DNA of 43,485 nucleotides, from positions 1 to 43,485 of the forward strand of contig NZ_JAGHZZ010000031.1 in the NCBI RefSeq assembly GCF_017745095.1, written 5' to 3'. The notes beneath the pieces were generated by a model. The model saw only the letters and a list, made by a program, of their open reading frames with translations, was not told where the DNA came from and did not search any database. The position numbers and the translations under genes are program-made. This stretch comes from Sporocytophaga sp. Its GTDB lineage: Bacteria > Bacteroidota > Bacteroidia > Cytophagales > Cytophagaceae. Of this stretch, positions 8,643 through 17,154 are shown piece by piece; positions within the stretch are counted from its first letter, which is position 1, and every line of letters starts with the position of its first letter.

Positions 8643-10580
8643 TTAAAACAAATCTATTTGATTAGTGAGTTTAAAATATAACTTAAAATTAGTTCCCTCT
8701 CCTTCATTACTATCCACCTCTATTCTACCATTGGAGTTTTCCATCATTCTTTTTACAATATAAAGGCCCACGCCTGTCCCCTCTACATGATCATGAAATC
8801 TTTTAAACATAGTAAAAACCTTACCCAGATGAATTTTGGGAATACCCAAACCATTATCCTTCACAGAAAGTAAAAGATAATTTTTATTTTTTTCACCTGT
8901 TAAAACAATCTTCGTTTTTTGATCAGGTTTCCTATATTTTAATGCATTGCTAACGAGATTGATTATTATACTTCTGAAATTTTTTCTGGAAAAAGAGAAA
9001 CTAGCTTTAACGTCCCAATGAATTTCTATGCTGGCATCAGAGACTTTGATAGCATCTCTGTAGAGCAATCTGATTTCCTCCATCACTTCCTCAAGATATG
9101 TAAAATCAATCACCTCTTCAATATCATTTTGAACTTTGCTGATATCTGTAAGCTCTTGAAGTGTATTTTTAAATCGATCTATAGAGGTTGATACATATTT
9201 CATTATGGAATTAAATTCATCATTTCTTTTTATTTCATCGCTTAATGAAATTTTCAGAGTATTCATCAATCCTTCAATATTAAATACAGGTGCTCTCAGG
9301 TCGTGAGAAGCTGTATATATAAAGTTATCAAGCTCATTGTTAATTCTTATAAGATGTTCATTCTTAAGAGCTAGCTTCTCTCTTGTTTTGACTTGCTCTG
9401 TCACATCGGAGGCAAATACGAGTATGCCATTGACATTCCTCCTTTCGTCATACATTGCATAAAAGGAACAATTGAAATAAAAATTTTCAGGTTCAAGACC
9501 GTAGTCTTTAGTAAAAGCATAAGGAATTTCTTTTCCGACAAAGGGCTTTCCCGTTTTAAATATTTTATCTAAATGCCTGATCAATCCTTGATCCAGTACT
9601 TCTGGTAAAGCATCCTTGACTAATTTGCCGAGGAGCTGTCTAGAGCCGAAAAATTTTTCAACAGCTGGATTAATAAATTCGAATTTATGATCACTACCTT
9701 TTAAAGTACATATCATTGCAGGAATCTTATTAAACAAATTCTCAAGCATTTGCCTTTGAATCTCTGATGAAATAAACAATTGTTTTTCTTTAGCTACCGA
9801 TTCTTGCTTTTCAATTTCTGCAATCTTTCTTTCATTTATATCAAAGAGAGATCCAAACCAGGAGGTTATTTTTCCAGTTTGATCCAACATAGGCTCTGCC
9901 TGAACAAGAAACCATCTGTATATCCCGTCATATCTGCGACAACGCATTTCCATTTTTAAAACACTTTTATTTTTTATAGCTTCCTGCCATTTAATTTTTG
10001 AATGGAAGTGGTCCATTGGATGTATGCTTTGACGATATTCATCCTCAGTTAGTTCTCCGTTACCAAAGCCGCAATATGCTCTCCATTTTTCAGATACAAA
10101 GGTTAACTCTCCTTGAGCATTTGCTTTCCAGTTGAAGGAAGGAACATAGTTGGCGAGCTTGCGCCAGCTCTCCTCACTTTCTCTTAATCTACGCTTATAA
10201 AGAACCTTTTTAGTAACTTCTTTTGCCCGAACATATGTTCCATAGATTTGTCCATCCGAAAGCTTTATAGGATAATATAGAAGGTCGAAATAATGCTCCT
10301 CATTATTTATATTAAAAGGCATTCCATTTGTAGTGAATGAGTTGCCTGTTAAATAAACATAGTCCATAATTTCTATGAAACCTTGCTCTGCAAGCTCAGG
10401 AAAAACTTCTCTAATCGGACAGTCTAGTAATTCCCTTTCCACAACCAAATTCTGATAAGCAGCATTAACATACTCATATATGTGATCCTTCCCCCTCACA
10501 ATACAAATCATAGCAGTGTCCTGATCAAATACACCCAATATATGTTCAAGTGACAATTTGGGCTGAAGCTCTAAATACAT
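8643..10580 (-). CDS. Multi-PAS sensor histidine kinase (paralog B)
   Basis: A 645-residue kinase, colinear with the next gene downstream and clearly similar over its whole length. It has three PAS domains (about 15-130, 140-255, 280-400), HisKA with His426 in ASHDLRAP, and an ATPase domain with NLVSNALKYR, DNGLGIP and GTGVGLYI. No signal peptide, membrane segment or receiver is present, so it should act in the cytoplasm and phosphorylate a partner encoded elsewhere. The two genes are 225 bp apart and share a conserved upstream block, which points to an old tandem duplication that included the promoter. The sensory PAS1 differs more than the catalytic core, which would fit divergence of input signal; that is an inference. 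Confidence 0.9.
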   Translation of the reverse strand: MYLELQPKLSLEHILGVFDQDTAMICIVRGKDHIYEYVNAAYQNLVVERELLDCPIREVFPELAEQGFIEIMDYVYLTGNSFTTNGMPFNINNEEHYFDLLYYPIKLSDGQIYGTYVRAKEVTKKVLYKRRLRESEESWRKLANYVPSFNWKANAQGELTFVSEKWRAYCGFGNGELTEDEYRQSIHPMDHFHSKIKWQEAIKNKSVLKMEMRCRRYDGIYRWFLVQAEPMLDQTGKITSWFGSLFDINERKIAEIEKQESVAKEKQLFISSEIQRQMLENLFNKIPAMICTLKGSDHKFEFINPAVEKFFGSRQLLGKLVKDALPEVLDQGLIRHLDKIFKTGKPFVGKEIPYAFTKDYGLEPENFYFNCSFYAMYDERRNVNGILVFASDVTEQVKTREKLALKNEHLIRINNELDNFIYTASHDLRAPVFNIEGLMNTLKISLSDEIKRNDEFNSIMKYVSTSIDRFKNTLQELTDISKVQNDIEEVIDFTYLEEVMEEIRLLYRDAIKVSDASIEIHWDVKASFSFSRKNFRSIIINLVSNALKYRKPDQKTKIVLTGEKNKNYLLLSVKDNGLGIPKIHLGKVFTMFKRFHDHVEGTGVGLYIVKRMMENSNGRIEVDSNEGEGTNFKLYFKLTNQIDLF

Positions 10581-10883
10581 TTAGATAAAAATTTAAAGTT
10601 GATAGATAGATAAATAAATAATACTCATTATTGAGGATAACAACTAAAAACTGAATTATTAGTTAAAAAGTCAACCAGAATTTTACAAGTACGTAAGCCT
10701 GGGAAGCCCTGTATTGGCCAGTCTTGAGCAATCAACTAATAGTCAATTCATTAAAAAATACCTTGTTGTATTATTAAATTAAAAAATTAATCAAGGCCTC
10801 CACAAACTTTATCTCTGGCTCTACCTTGTAATACAGTAATTCTGAAGAATATAAAATCAAATTTGGGGAGACAAAAAATCTAG
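10581..10883. other. Intergenic region upstream of kinase paralog B
   Basis: About 300 bp with no coding character on either strand. It contains the conserved block at 10642-10671. The remainder is AT-rich with no further structure that I can support. Confidence 0.5.
10642..10671 (-). promoter_or_regulatory. Upstream element shared by the two PAS kinases, copy B
   Basis: Counterpart of 8472-8501. It includes AATTATTAGTTAAAAAGT and lies at nearly the same distance from its start codon as the other copy. Confidence 0.4.
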
Positions 10884-10934
10884 TCAAAAAAAAATCAGGA
10901 ATGATAAGCTAGTTGCTCATTTCCATTCCTGATT
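10884..10934 (-). terminator. Terminator of the DUF4494 gene
   Basis: Perfect 11-bp arms AATCAGGAATG (10893-10903) and CATTCCTGATT (10924-10934). On the minus strand the stem runs directly into a run of nine T residues. Confidence 0.8.
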
Positions 10935-10949
10935 AAAAGTGTAATGTGA

Positions 10950-11549
10950 TTACTCTGCAGATGCTTCTGTTTCTATTTCAGCACTTGCTTCTATTTCTTC
11001 ATTTGCTTCTGCTTCAGCGCTTACTTCGATATCAGAATTTGCTTCTGTTTCTTCATTCGCTGCTGTTTCTGTTCTTGCTTCTGCTTCAGCCAAAGCTTGT
11101 GCTAATGGTTTTAAATTAGGTTCAGGCTCATGGTATGGAAGAATTTCCACTATGTTCGTAGTAATAATTTCAAGTATCTGATAATCTGAAGTAGAATCTG
11201 AAAAGAGATCTTCTACACGGTCATAAGCTTCTCTTACATTATTCCCGTTAACCAGAATCATTTGTTTTAACTTCTTCTCCTTGCCTGCTTTCTCATCAAG
11301 AGATGTGATAGCCACTTTGCACTTATACCAGGTAAGTCCTTCCTCATTGATCACGAGTTCATGTACACGATATTTGCTTACAGTAAGCAGAACAAATTCT
11401 CTGAAGTTAGATCCTATTTCGTCATACACTCTAGCTTCAGCATCGGTGAAGCTTACTGCATCAATTAAATATACTTCAGTAACAGTAGTAAAACCTCCGT
11501 TCTGATCTTCTCTGTTGTATTTGAATTTACACTCAAACCAGGTTGCCAT
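10950..11549 (-). CDS. DUF4494 domain protein with Glu/Ala-rich tail
   Basis: A 199-residue soluble protein. Residues 1-150 match the DUF4494 family as I know it: the opening WFECKFKYNREDQNGG, then VTEVYLIDAVSFTDAEARVYDE (about 22-43), and a second similar half (WYKCKVAITSLDEKAGK, then QMILVNGNNVREAYDRVEDLF). The two halves look like a repeated fold. The family is common in Bacteroidota and has no established function. Residues 152-199 form a low-complexity acidic tail of repeated Ala-Glu-Ala/Glu-Thr-Glu units, encoded by imperfect repeats of GCTTCTG-like sequence, which could change length by slippage. It is monocistronic with a strong terminator. Confidence 0.85.
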   Translation of the reverse strand: MATWFECKFKYNREDQNGGFTTVTEVYLIDAVSFTDAEARVYDEIGSNFREFVLLTVSKYRVHELVINEEGLTWYKCKVAITSLDEKAGKEKKLKQMILVNGNNVREAYDRVEDLFSDSTSDYQILEIITTNIVEILPYHEPEPNLKPLAQALAEAEARTETAANEETEANSDIEVSAEAEANEEIEASAEIETEASAE

Positions 11550-11654
11550 AATAACTAATGATTTTTAGATTTAGAGAATAAAGTTAATCTTTCTTCAACT
11601 AAAAATCATCTGACATTAATAATTTTTTATCCACTCAGACTAACATGTAGATAA

Positions 11655-11683
11655 ATAAAAAAGAACTCCGTTGCTGGAGTTCT
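11655..11683 (-). terminator. Terminator of the metallo-hydrolase gene
   Basis: Arms AGAACTCC (11662-11669) and GGAGTTCT (11676-11683) with a 6-base loop. Minus-strand readthrough enters TTTTTTATTTATC. Confidence 0.8.
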
Positions 11684-11709
11684 CGACAATTTGTTTTCTC
11701 TTTTTCTGA

Positions 11710-12648
11710 TTATCTCTTCTTTGCAAAATAATAACCTAACCCTGCGCCTACAGCCAACAAAGAAAATACAGATGCAATTCTTCCTACCGTCCTGAAAGTA
11801 TGTCCGTTATTCGAAGTATGTGCTCCTGATAATTCAGTTGTTTTATAAAGGTCATCTTCCTTCATTGCTTCTTTTTCAAAAACTTTGACGAGCGTATCTA
11901 ATCCGCTACGCAATGAGTCTTCCGAGACTGGTCTTCCCTGCCCCATTCCTGCTATGGTAGGATTCAAAGACTGAAGCCTCTTCAAAGAGCTGCACACTTT
12001 TGATTTATTTATATTATAATGAGCCGGAGGGCCTTGCATTTCCGGATCTTCAGATAGAGCTATCGGTGGTATGCTCAGCTTTTGTTTTGAAGTGATAATA
12101 TCTCCCGCTATCAAAACTTTATCTTTGGGTCTGAAAAAAGATATGTGACCTGGTGATACTCCAGGGGTATGAATATATCTCCATCCCTCCAAAGATGGTA
12201 CCCAGCTTTCAGGCAAAGGCATAATATGATTACTAAAATTCAGAGTTTTACCGGAATACAATTGAAGCAGATAAGCCATGGCGGCGCTTCCAGAAACATT
12301 TTCAGGTGGTGGAAAGTTCAAATCACCAGTTAAATACGGGATTTCTAATGGATGAGCATAGATCTTTATATCTGGCCATTTTTTCAGCAATTCAGGCACT
12401 CCACCAACATGATCAAAATGCCCATGTGTAAGAAGTAAAGCCTGAGGAGGGTTATCTTTTCCAAAAAGCTTGGCGGCTTCTTTAATTATTTTTTTTCCGG
12501 AACCTGTTATTCCTGCATCTATAATAGTCCATGGATTTCCATCCCCTGGTTCTCCGATTAAATAAAAATTAACATTAAGACTTTTGAAACCTATCACGTC
12601 TTCTGCCAGCTCGTATCGGTTTTTCCTTCTCAACAGATCCCAAACCAT
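11710..12648 (-). CDS. Metallo-beta-lactamase-fold hydrolase with C-terminal membrane anchor
   Basis: A 312-residue MBL-fold protein. The zinc motif HGHFDH is at 75-80 (H75, H77, D79, H80). Further ligands are likely the His in TPGVSPGHISF and the Asp in VLIAGDIIT, in the usual family order. The closest functional groups are glyoxalase II-like and lactonase-like hydrolases, but substrate cannot be told from sequence. The last 25 residues (IASVFSLLAVGAGLGYYFAKKR) form one hydrophobic helix capped by basic residues, which should tether the enzyme to the inner membrane with the catalytic domain in the cytoplasm; no signal peptide is present. Monocistronic. Confidence 0.85.
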   Translation of the reverse strand: MVWDLLRRKNRYELAEDVIGFKSLNVNFYLIGEPGDGNPWTIIDAGITGSGKKIIKEAAKLFGKDNPPQALLLTHGHFDHVGGVPELLKKWPDIKIYAHPLEIPYLTGDLNFPPPENVSGSAAMAYLLQLYSGKTLNFSNHIMPLPESWVPSLEGWRYIHTPGVSPGHISFFRPKDKVLIAGDIITSKQKLSIPPIALSEDPEMQGPPAHYNINKSKVCSSLKRLQSLNPTIAGMGQGRPVSEDSLRSGLDTLVKVFEKEAMKEDDLYKTTELSGAHTSNNGHTFRTVGRIASVFSLLAVGAGLGYYFAKKR

Positions 12649-12761
12649 TCTCGTCCTTATTTATACATTGAAAACAGTAAAAACCGGAGGTAAAGTTTAT
12701 TCTAAACTCAGGGATATTAAAAGGAATGGGGAACTTTCACCAATGAAATAAGGAGGAACTT

Positions 12762-12800
12762 AAAAATAAAACCGGAAATTCTTGAATGATTTCCGGTTTT
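12762..12800 (-). terminator. Terminator of the hybrid kinase / regulator operon
   Basis: Arms of about 12 bp built on AAACCGGAAAT (12769-12779) and ATTTCCGGTTT (12789-12799). On the minus strand they are followed by ATTTTTAAG, just past the regulator stop codon. Confidence 0.75.
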
Positions 12801-12810
12801 GAAATAATGA

Positions 12811-13329
12811 TTAAAACTGTGGACCTACGTTGTCGGTAATATGTCCTGTTTGGTAAAGAGTAAAGGCAACTACCGTTACGATTCCAATGATGATTCCGAA
12901 TACCAACAAAAGTCTTTTATAAAACTTATTGTCTTTCTCCAGCTTGTGTTTTTTAAGAATATTTTTAACTACGTTATCAGCTCTGTGAAATGCACTTTCA
13001 TTTTTAATGATATAATCAAAGGCTCCGTGAGTCAATGTGTCAATAGCTATTTCAATTTTGTCCTGAGCTGTAAACATTACTACTTCTGCAGAAGGAAGTC
13101 TGTTTTTTATAGCTCTCAGAATCTCCATACCATTTTTGGCATTCTTATTTTCTGTACTTAATGTATAATCCAGGAAAATGATTTCCGGATCTTTATCCAG
13201 ATTATTCAGACAATCTTCTCCGGTATTGAAAATGTCTATTTTATAGTTATGATTTTTTAATAGATAATCCTTCAGAAGTTCACACTGCATTTTATCATCA
13301 TCTACGATAAAAATATTCACATCTTTCAT
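12811..13329 (-). CDS. Membrane-anchored single-domain response regulator
   Basis: A 172-residue protein with a receiver (REC) domain at about 1-125. The acidic pocket is D10-D12, the phospho-acceptor Asp54 lies in IFLDYTL, the switch Thr87 in MFTAQD and Lys109 in YIIKN. Instead of a DNA-binding output it has a basic linker (LKKHKLEKDNKFYKR) and one hydrophobic helix (about 140-160, LLLVFGIIIGIVTVVAFTLY), then a short polar tail. It should therefore sit on the inner face of the membrane. It starts 21 bp after the hybrid kinase stop codon, so the two genes are almost certainly one operon and this is the likely partner of that kinase or of its Hpt domain. Its output is unknown; it may act as a phosphate sink or localised relay. 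Confidence 0.85.
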   Translation of the reverse strand: MKDVNIFIVDDDKMQCELLKDYLLKNHNYKIDIFNTGEDCLNNLDKDPEIIFLDYTLSTENKNAKNGMEILRAIKNRLPSAEVVMFTAQDKIEIAIDTLTHGAFDYIIKNESAFHRADNVVKNILKKHKLEKDNKFYKRLLLVFGIIIGIVTVVAFTLYQTGHITDNVGPQF

Positions 13330-13350
13330 AAAAGTAAATTTGAATAGTTT

Positions 13351-15561
13351 TTAATATAAAGTTTGTTTTTCTGTTTCCAGTTGTTGATACGTTAAATACA
13401 AAATAGAATCGAATTTTGCAATTAGTTCTTGCATTATTTCCAGATCAACTTGCTCTACAGACTGATGTTCAATCTGTTGAACAATATCACTTCCTACCTT
13501 TATACCCATATATTTCACTCTTGGTTTCAACGCATGAGCAATCAATCCTACTTCTTTCCAGTTGTTTTCTGCAGCCTTCTCTTTGAGTTTTTGCCAGTCT
13601 CCAGGAACTGATTCAAGAAACATATTGATATATTTCAACATCTGATCCCTATTGTTGGACGTCATGCCTCTGAGAAAACTTAGATCAGCCATACCCTCAC
13701 TCATAAGACTACCCGAAACTTCTTTGTTGTCTTTAGTAAGCTCAATTACTTTTTCTTTATTAATTAATGTTGAAATTTTAATCAATAAAATATCTGCATC
13801 AAAAGGCTTCGAAATAAAGTCTGTCATTCCGCTATCAAAACAACTGTCTATCTCCGGCTTGGTAGCGCTTGCAGTCATAGCTATGACAGGTACATCCGAA
13901 TATCCAAGAGAACTATTCTTACGAATATATTTAGTTGTTTCATAACCATTCATTTCAGGCATTTGGACATCCATGAGGATGATATCATAGTGTTTGCTTT
14001 TATTTTTCAGTAATTCAATTGCAACTTTTCCGTTCGATGCCACATCTATAGTAAGATTCTTTATCAAGGATTTCAATGTGTCTACTGCTACGACCTGGTT
14101 AAACTCATTGTCTTCAACAAGTAGGATTTTTATGCCATGAAGTTCCTGAACCCTTGTCTGAATTGGTTTTTCGTTTCTTTCCACTTTTTCAGTCCCAGCT
14201 TTATACCAGATTCTGAAAGAAAAAGTAGTTCCTTCTCCAAGCTTACTTTCCACAGTAATAGTGCCCCCTTGAAGTTCTACAATTTTCTTTGATATGCTAA
14301 GCCCGAGACCTGTGCCCCCAAACTTCCTGGATGTATCTCTTGCTGCCTGTGCAAAGTCTTCGAATATAGTAGCCAACTTGTTCTGCGGTATACCAATACC
14401 GGTATCCTGAACAGAAAATTCAATCAACAAATCATTCCCCTTTTGTTCTATCAGCCTGCAGTACATATCAATACTGCCTTTTTCAGTAAACTTGACAGAA
14501 TTACCTACCAGGTTTACCAATACCTGATTCAACTTACCAGGGTCTCCGATTATAGTATCGGGAAGACTTTCATCAATAATCGGTGTCAGTTTAATTTCTT
14601 TTTCATCAGTCTTTATTTTGAAAGTATTATAAAGGCCGTAAAAAATATCAGAAAGGTTAAAGTTGATTTTCTCGAATTCAATTTTTCCAGCATTGATTTT
14701 TGAGAAATCGAGAATCTCATTGATAATTACCATCAGATTATCAGATGACTGACGTATTGCTTTAAGATAGCTCTCTTGTTTCGGTGCCAGGGGAGTATTA
14801 AGAATCAGATTGGTCATACCAATGATTGCATTCATTGGAGTTCTTATTTCATGACTCATATTGGCAAGAAACTGCTCTTCTCTTTTCTTCGCTTGTTCTG
14901 CTTTTACAATAAATCTATTCAATACGATCTCAGTCCTGATCCTTTTTCCAATATCACTGTTAAGCAATATCAGTACCCAGGCCAGAAAAGACAATGCTAT
15001 TACATTTCCGATAATAATAAATATCAATGCATAGCCAGATTTTGAATCTACTTCATCAGATTGCAAATCATATCTGTCTATTTCTTCAGTTTTTATCTTA
15101 ACTATCAAACTTTGTAACTGGGCCAATAAGTCTCTACTAGTGCCTGATCTAAGGACGGCTATTGCATCTTTCTGTCCTTTTTCATTTTTCAGGCGAATGG
15201 TTTGCTCAGCAAGCTTAACCTTCCGGTCCACCAAATCATCCAGCTCTTTCAGCCTTTTCTGATTCTTATAGTTTTTAGAAAATGAAGCAATTTCTTCTGT
15301 AATAAGTAAGCGTGCATGATTATAAGATTCCAGATAAGTGCTGTCACCACTGATCACATAACCTTGCTGACCCGTTTCAATATCTCTTATGTAAAATTGA
15401 ATATTTTCCAGTAAAACCTGACTTTTCCGGGCTTTCACCTCATTTCTTCTTACATCACGAAAACTATGAAGGCTGTAATAGGAGAAAATTCCTGTTGCGT
15501 TGAGTACTATGAAGACAATACAGAACCCTAAACTTATATTCTTATTCAGATTCCATTTCAT
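13351..15561 (-). CDS. CHASE3 hybrid histidine kinase with receiver and Hpt domains
   Basis: A 736-residue complete phosphorelay protein. Membrane helices lie at about 10-30 and 178-200 and enclose a periplasmic CHASE3-type helical sensor (IQFYIRDIETGQQGYVISGD at 55-74). HisKA carries His237 in MSHEIRTPMN. The ATPase domain shows NLVGNSVKFT, DTGIGIP and GGTGLGLSI. A receiver follows at about 475-600 with Asp531 in LMDVQMPEMNGYE and Lys585 in ISKPF. The C-terminal Hpt domain (about 625-730) has His676 in IAHALKP. Phosphate should pass His237 to Asp531 to His676 and then to a separate receiver, for which the next gene in the operon is the obvious candidate. CHASE3 ligands are generally unknown. 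Confidence 0.93.
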   Translation of the reverse strand: MKWNLNKNISLGFCIVFIVLNATGIFSYYSLHSFRDVRRNEVKARKSQVLLENIQFYIRDIETGQQGYVISGDSTYLESYNHARLLITEEIASFSKNYKNQKRLKELDDLVDRKVKLAEQTIRLKNEKGQKDAIAVLRSGTSRDLLAQLQSLIVKIKTEEIDRYDLQSDEVDSKSGYALIFIIIGNVIALSFLAWVLILLNSDIGKRIRTEIVLNRFIVKAEQAKKREEQFLANMSHEIRTPMNAIIGMTNLILNTPLAPKQESYLKAIRQSSDNLMVIINEILDFSKINAGKIEFEKINFNLSDIFYGLYNTFKIKTDEKEIKLTPIIDESLPDTIIGDPGKLNQVLVNLVGNSVKFTEKGSIDMYCRLIEQKGNDLLIEFSVQDTGIGIPQNKLATIFEDFAQAARDTSRKFGGTGLGLSISKKIVELQGGTITVESKLGEGTTFSFRIWYKAGTEKVERNEKPIQTRVQELHGIKILLVEDNEFNQVVAVDTLKSLIKNLTIDVASNGKVAIELLKNKSKHYDIILMDVQMPEMNGYETTKYIRKNSSLGYSDVPVIAMTASATKPEIDSCFDSGMTDFISKPFDADILLIKISTLINKEKVIELTKDNKEVSGSLMSEGMADLSFLRGMTSNNRDQMLKYINMFLESVPGDWQKLKEKAAENNWKEVGLIAHALKPRVKYMGIKVGSDIVQQIEHQSVEQVDLEIMQELIAKFDSILYLTYQQLETEKQTLY

Positions 15562-15724
15562 ACGGAATGGGCAATTATTTTTATGCTAAACTTTTAAATA
15601 TAAGTATTTTAATCGGGGGAGCAAAAAGGGAAGAAAGGAATATTTAAGGTATAACAAAAACCAACACAACAATCTAATGACTAACCAATTACAATTGGCA
15701 ATTCTAATTTATATCTTTCGAACA

Positions 15725-15985
15725 TCACGGAATAAGTTCAACCAATTGCCCTACTTTCAGCAAATCCATATCTGACTTAGTTTTTAAATGAAATGCAAAG
15801 ACATCAAATGTAGAATTGCCATTTTTATTTGAAGTTTTGGGTTGCGATATAATAGGCTTAATTGGAACACCACCTAACGTTGACTTATCTGTTAAAGAAA
15901 AATCAATGTTTTCATTTATTGACCTTGCAAAAACAAATTTTGATATTCGGTCTGAATTTCCAATATATAGTATTTCAAAAAGCAT
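15725..15985 (-). CDS. Small protein of unknown function ending the SRPBCC operon
   Basis: An 86-residue soluble protein with no named domain that I can identify. It has a strand-rich look: MLFEILYIGNSDRI, then FVFARSINENIDFSLTD, a GGVPIKPIISQP segment, and a C-terminal VGQLVELIP. The start overlaps the end of the VOC gene by 11 bases, which fits translational coupling in a tightly packed operon and supports it being real. Codon use looks like that of its neighbours. It may assist whatever the VOC and SRPBCC proteins act on; that is conjecture. Confidence 0.6.
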   Translation of the reverse strand: MLFEILYIGNSDRISKFVFARSINENIDFSLTDKSTLGGVPIKPIISQPKTSNKNGNSTFDVFAFHLKTKSDMDLLKVGQLVELIP

Positions 15986-16334
15986 CGTCTTTCAATTCTA
16001 TTGATCTTCCATCCGGGTCTTTTACAATAGCAGAATATCCCCATTCATTATTTACAGGTTCAGATACAATTTGAGAATTATTGTCTTTTAATTTCTTTAT
16101 GATTTCGTCAAGATTATTTACAGAAAAACCAAGCCTGGTAGTACTATCTGCGACCGCTACAGACTTAGGCAAAGGATAAATTTCCAACACAAATTTTCCT
16201 ATTGAACATGAAAAATGTGTAGGACCACTTCCATGTTTTTCTTCCTGAAACGACAAGCCAAGAGTAGAATAAAAATCTACTAAGAGTTGAAGCTGTCTGG
16301 TTTTCAGAACTAGTAAAGATATTTCAGGTTGCAT
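15975..16334 (-). CDS. VOC (glyoxalase/bleomycin-resistance) family protein
   Basis: A single vicinal-oxygen-chelate domain of about 119 residues. The first beta-alpha unit is PEISLLVLKTRQLQLLVDFY STLGLSF, the middle strand FVLEIYPL carries a metal-ligand-type Glu, and the second unit (TTRLGFSVNNLDEIIKKLKD) ends in the typical IVKDPDGRSIEL with a second Glu. Such proteins dimerise and bind metal, acting on small electrophiles or binding toxic compounds; the substrate is not evident. A longer frame begins at 16388, but its extra 18 residues are basic, not domain-like and overlap the ArsR gene, so I prefer Met at 16332-16334. It is third in the operon that opens with the SRPBCC gene. Confidence 0.82.
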   Translation of the reverse strand: MQPEISLLVLKTRQLQLLVDFYSTLGLSFQEEKHGSGPTHFSCSIGKFVLEIYPLPKSVAVADSTTRLGFSVNNLDEIIKKLKDNNSQIVSEPVNNEWGYSAIVKDPDGRSIELKDDAF

Positions 16335-16365
16335 TGAAGTGTTTTTAACGTCTATGCTTTTTCGC

Positions 16366-16698
16366 TCATTTCTTCTTTGCTTTTTCATTTAAAAGCGCTT
16401 CGAGCTTTCTTAATTTCTTTTTCCAGAAAGTGTCAAAGAAACCAATCCACTCCTGTACTTCAGAAAACCCATCCTGATTCAGTACACAATACCTTTCTCT
16501 GCCAATATCTTCAATCGATATAAATCCCGCTGAATTCAATATTTTAATATGTTTCGAAACAGCAGGTCTGCTCATTTCGAAATTTTCCGCAAGTGCGTTG
16601 ATCGATAAGCTGTCTTTTGATAGCAGTTGAAGTATATATCTTCTGCTTGGATCTGACAATGCATAAAAAGGATCTAATGATAGTGGCTTTGATTTCAT
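16366..16698 (-). CDS. ArsR-family winged-helix repressor
   Basis: A 110-residue winged-helix regulator of the ArsR type. The N-terminal helix is DPFYALSDPSRRYILQLLS (about 9-27), the recognition helix-turn-helix is INALAENFEMSRPAVSKHIKIL (about 33-54), and the wing is GFISIEDIGRERYCVL. No cysteine pair of the metal-sensing kind is present, so it is probably not a metal sensor. It belongs to the group that pairs with SRPBCC/AHSA1 proteins. Its ATG overlaps the SRPBCC stop by 4 bases. It is the natural candidate to bind the two TGTAAC..GTTACA operators in front of the operon and thus repress its own synthesis. Confidence 0.9.
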   Translation of the reverse strand: MKSKPLSLDPFYALSDPSRRYILQLLSKDSLSINALAENFEMSRPAVSKHIKILNSAGFISIEDIGRERYCVLNQDGFSEVQEWIGFFDTFWKKKLRKLEALLNEKAKKK

Positions 16699-17132
16699 TT
16701 CTTATTTGTATCAATTAACAATGTAAACCTTTTCATCACTTTTGATTTCCAGCCAATATTCATGAAGAAATAAGCCAGATAATTTTTCATTCCTTTAAAA
16801 CCTTTATGTTCAAGAACCAAATCAGTACCACCATCTTTTGCTGTTAAAGTCCAGGTAACAACAGAATCCAAGGTAATCTGTCCTTTGGAACCTCCCTTCC
16901 AGGAGTAGGAAAGATTTGTATAGGGTTTTACCTCCAATACTTCACAGTATACAATACCGTCAAATTTGACTTTTACTTTAGGTTTGGTGGTAAATTGAAA
17001 CTTATGACCAACTACTGGTTTAAAGTCGTTCTCCATTAACCACTGAGCAATTAGATCTGGATCCGTAAGAAATTTCCATACTGTTTCCGGTGAATGATTA
17101 AAAAACCATTGATGTCTGATATCTCTTTGCAT
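16695..17132 (-). CDS. SRPBCC (AHSA1/START-like) domain protein
   Basis: A 145-residue protein of the START/Bet v1-like fold, beginning MQRDIRHQWFFNHSPETVWK, which is the usual opening of AHSA1-type SRPBCC proteins. Further marks are FLTDPDLIAQWLM, the strand VEVKPYTNLSYSWKGG-like segment and the long C-terminal helix (about 118-145). The fold makes a hydrophobic pocket for a lipid-like or aromatic ligand, not identifiable here. The open frame extends 17 codons further, to 17183, but that part merely translates the operators and promoter, so Met at 17130-17132 is the real start. It is the first gene of a four-gene operon with ArsR, VOC and an 86-residue protein. Confidence 0.88.
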   Translation of the reverse strand: MQRDIRHQWFFNHSPETVWKFLTDPDLIAQWLMENDFKPVVGHKFQFTTKPKVKVKFDGIVYCEVLEVKPYTNLSYSWKGGSKGQITLDSVVTWTLTAKDGGTDLVLEHKGFKGMKNYLAYFFMNIGWKSKVMKRFTLLIDTNKK

Positions 17133-17136
17133 AATA

Positions 17137-17154
17137 TGTAACCAATTAGTTACA
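17137..17154. promoter_or_regulatory. Operator A of the SRPBCC-ArsR operon
   Basis: TGTAACCAATTAGTTACA, an 18-bp near-palindrome lying directly after the -7 box and over the expected transcription start. It is the exact reverse complement of operator B, 26 bp away. Confidence 0.7.
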
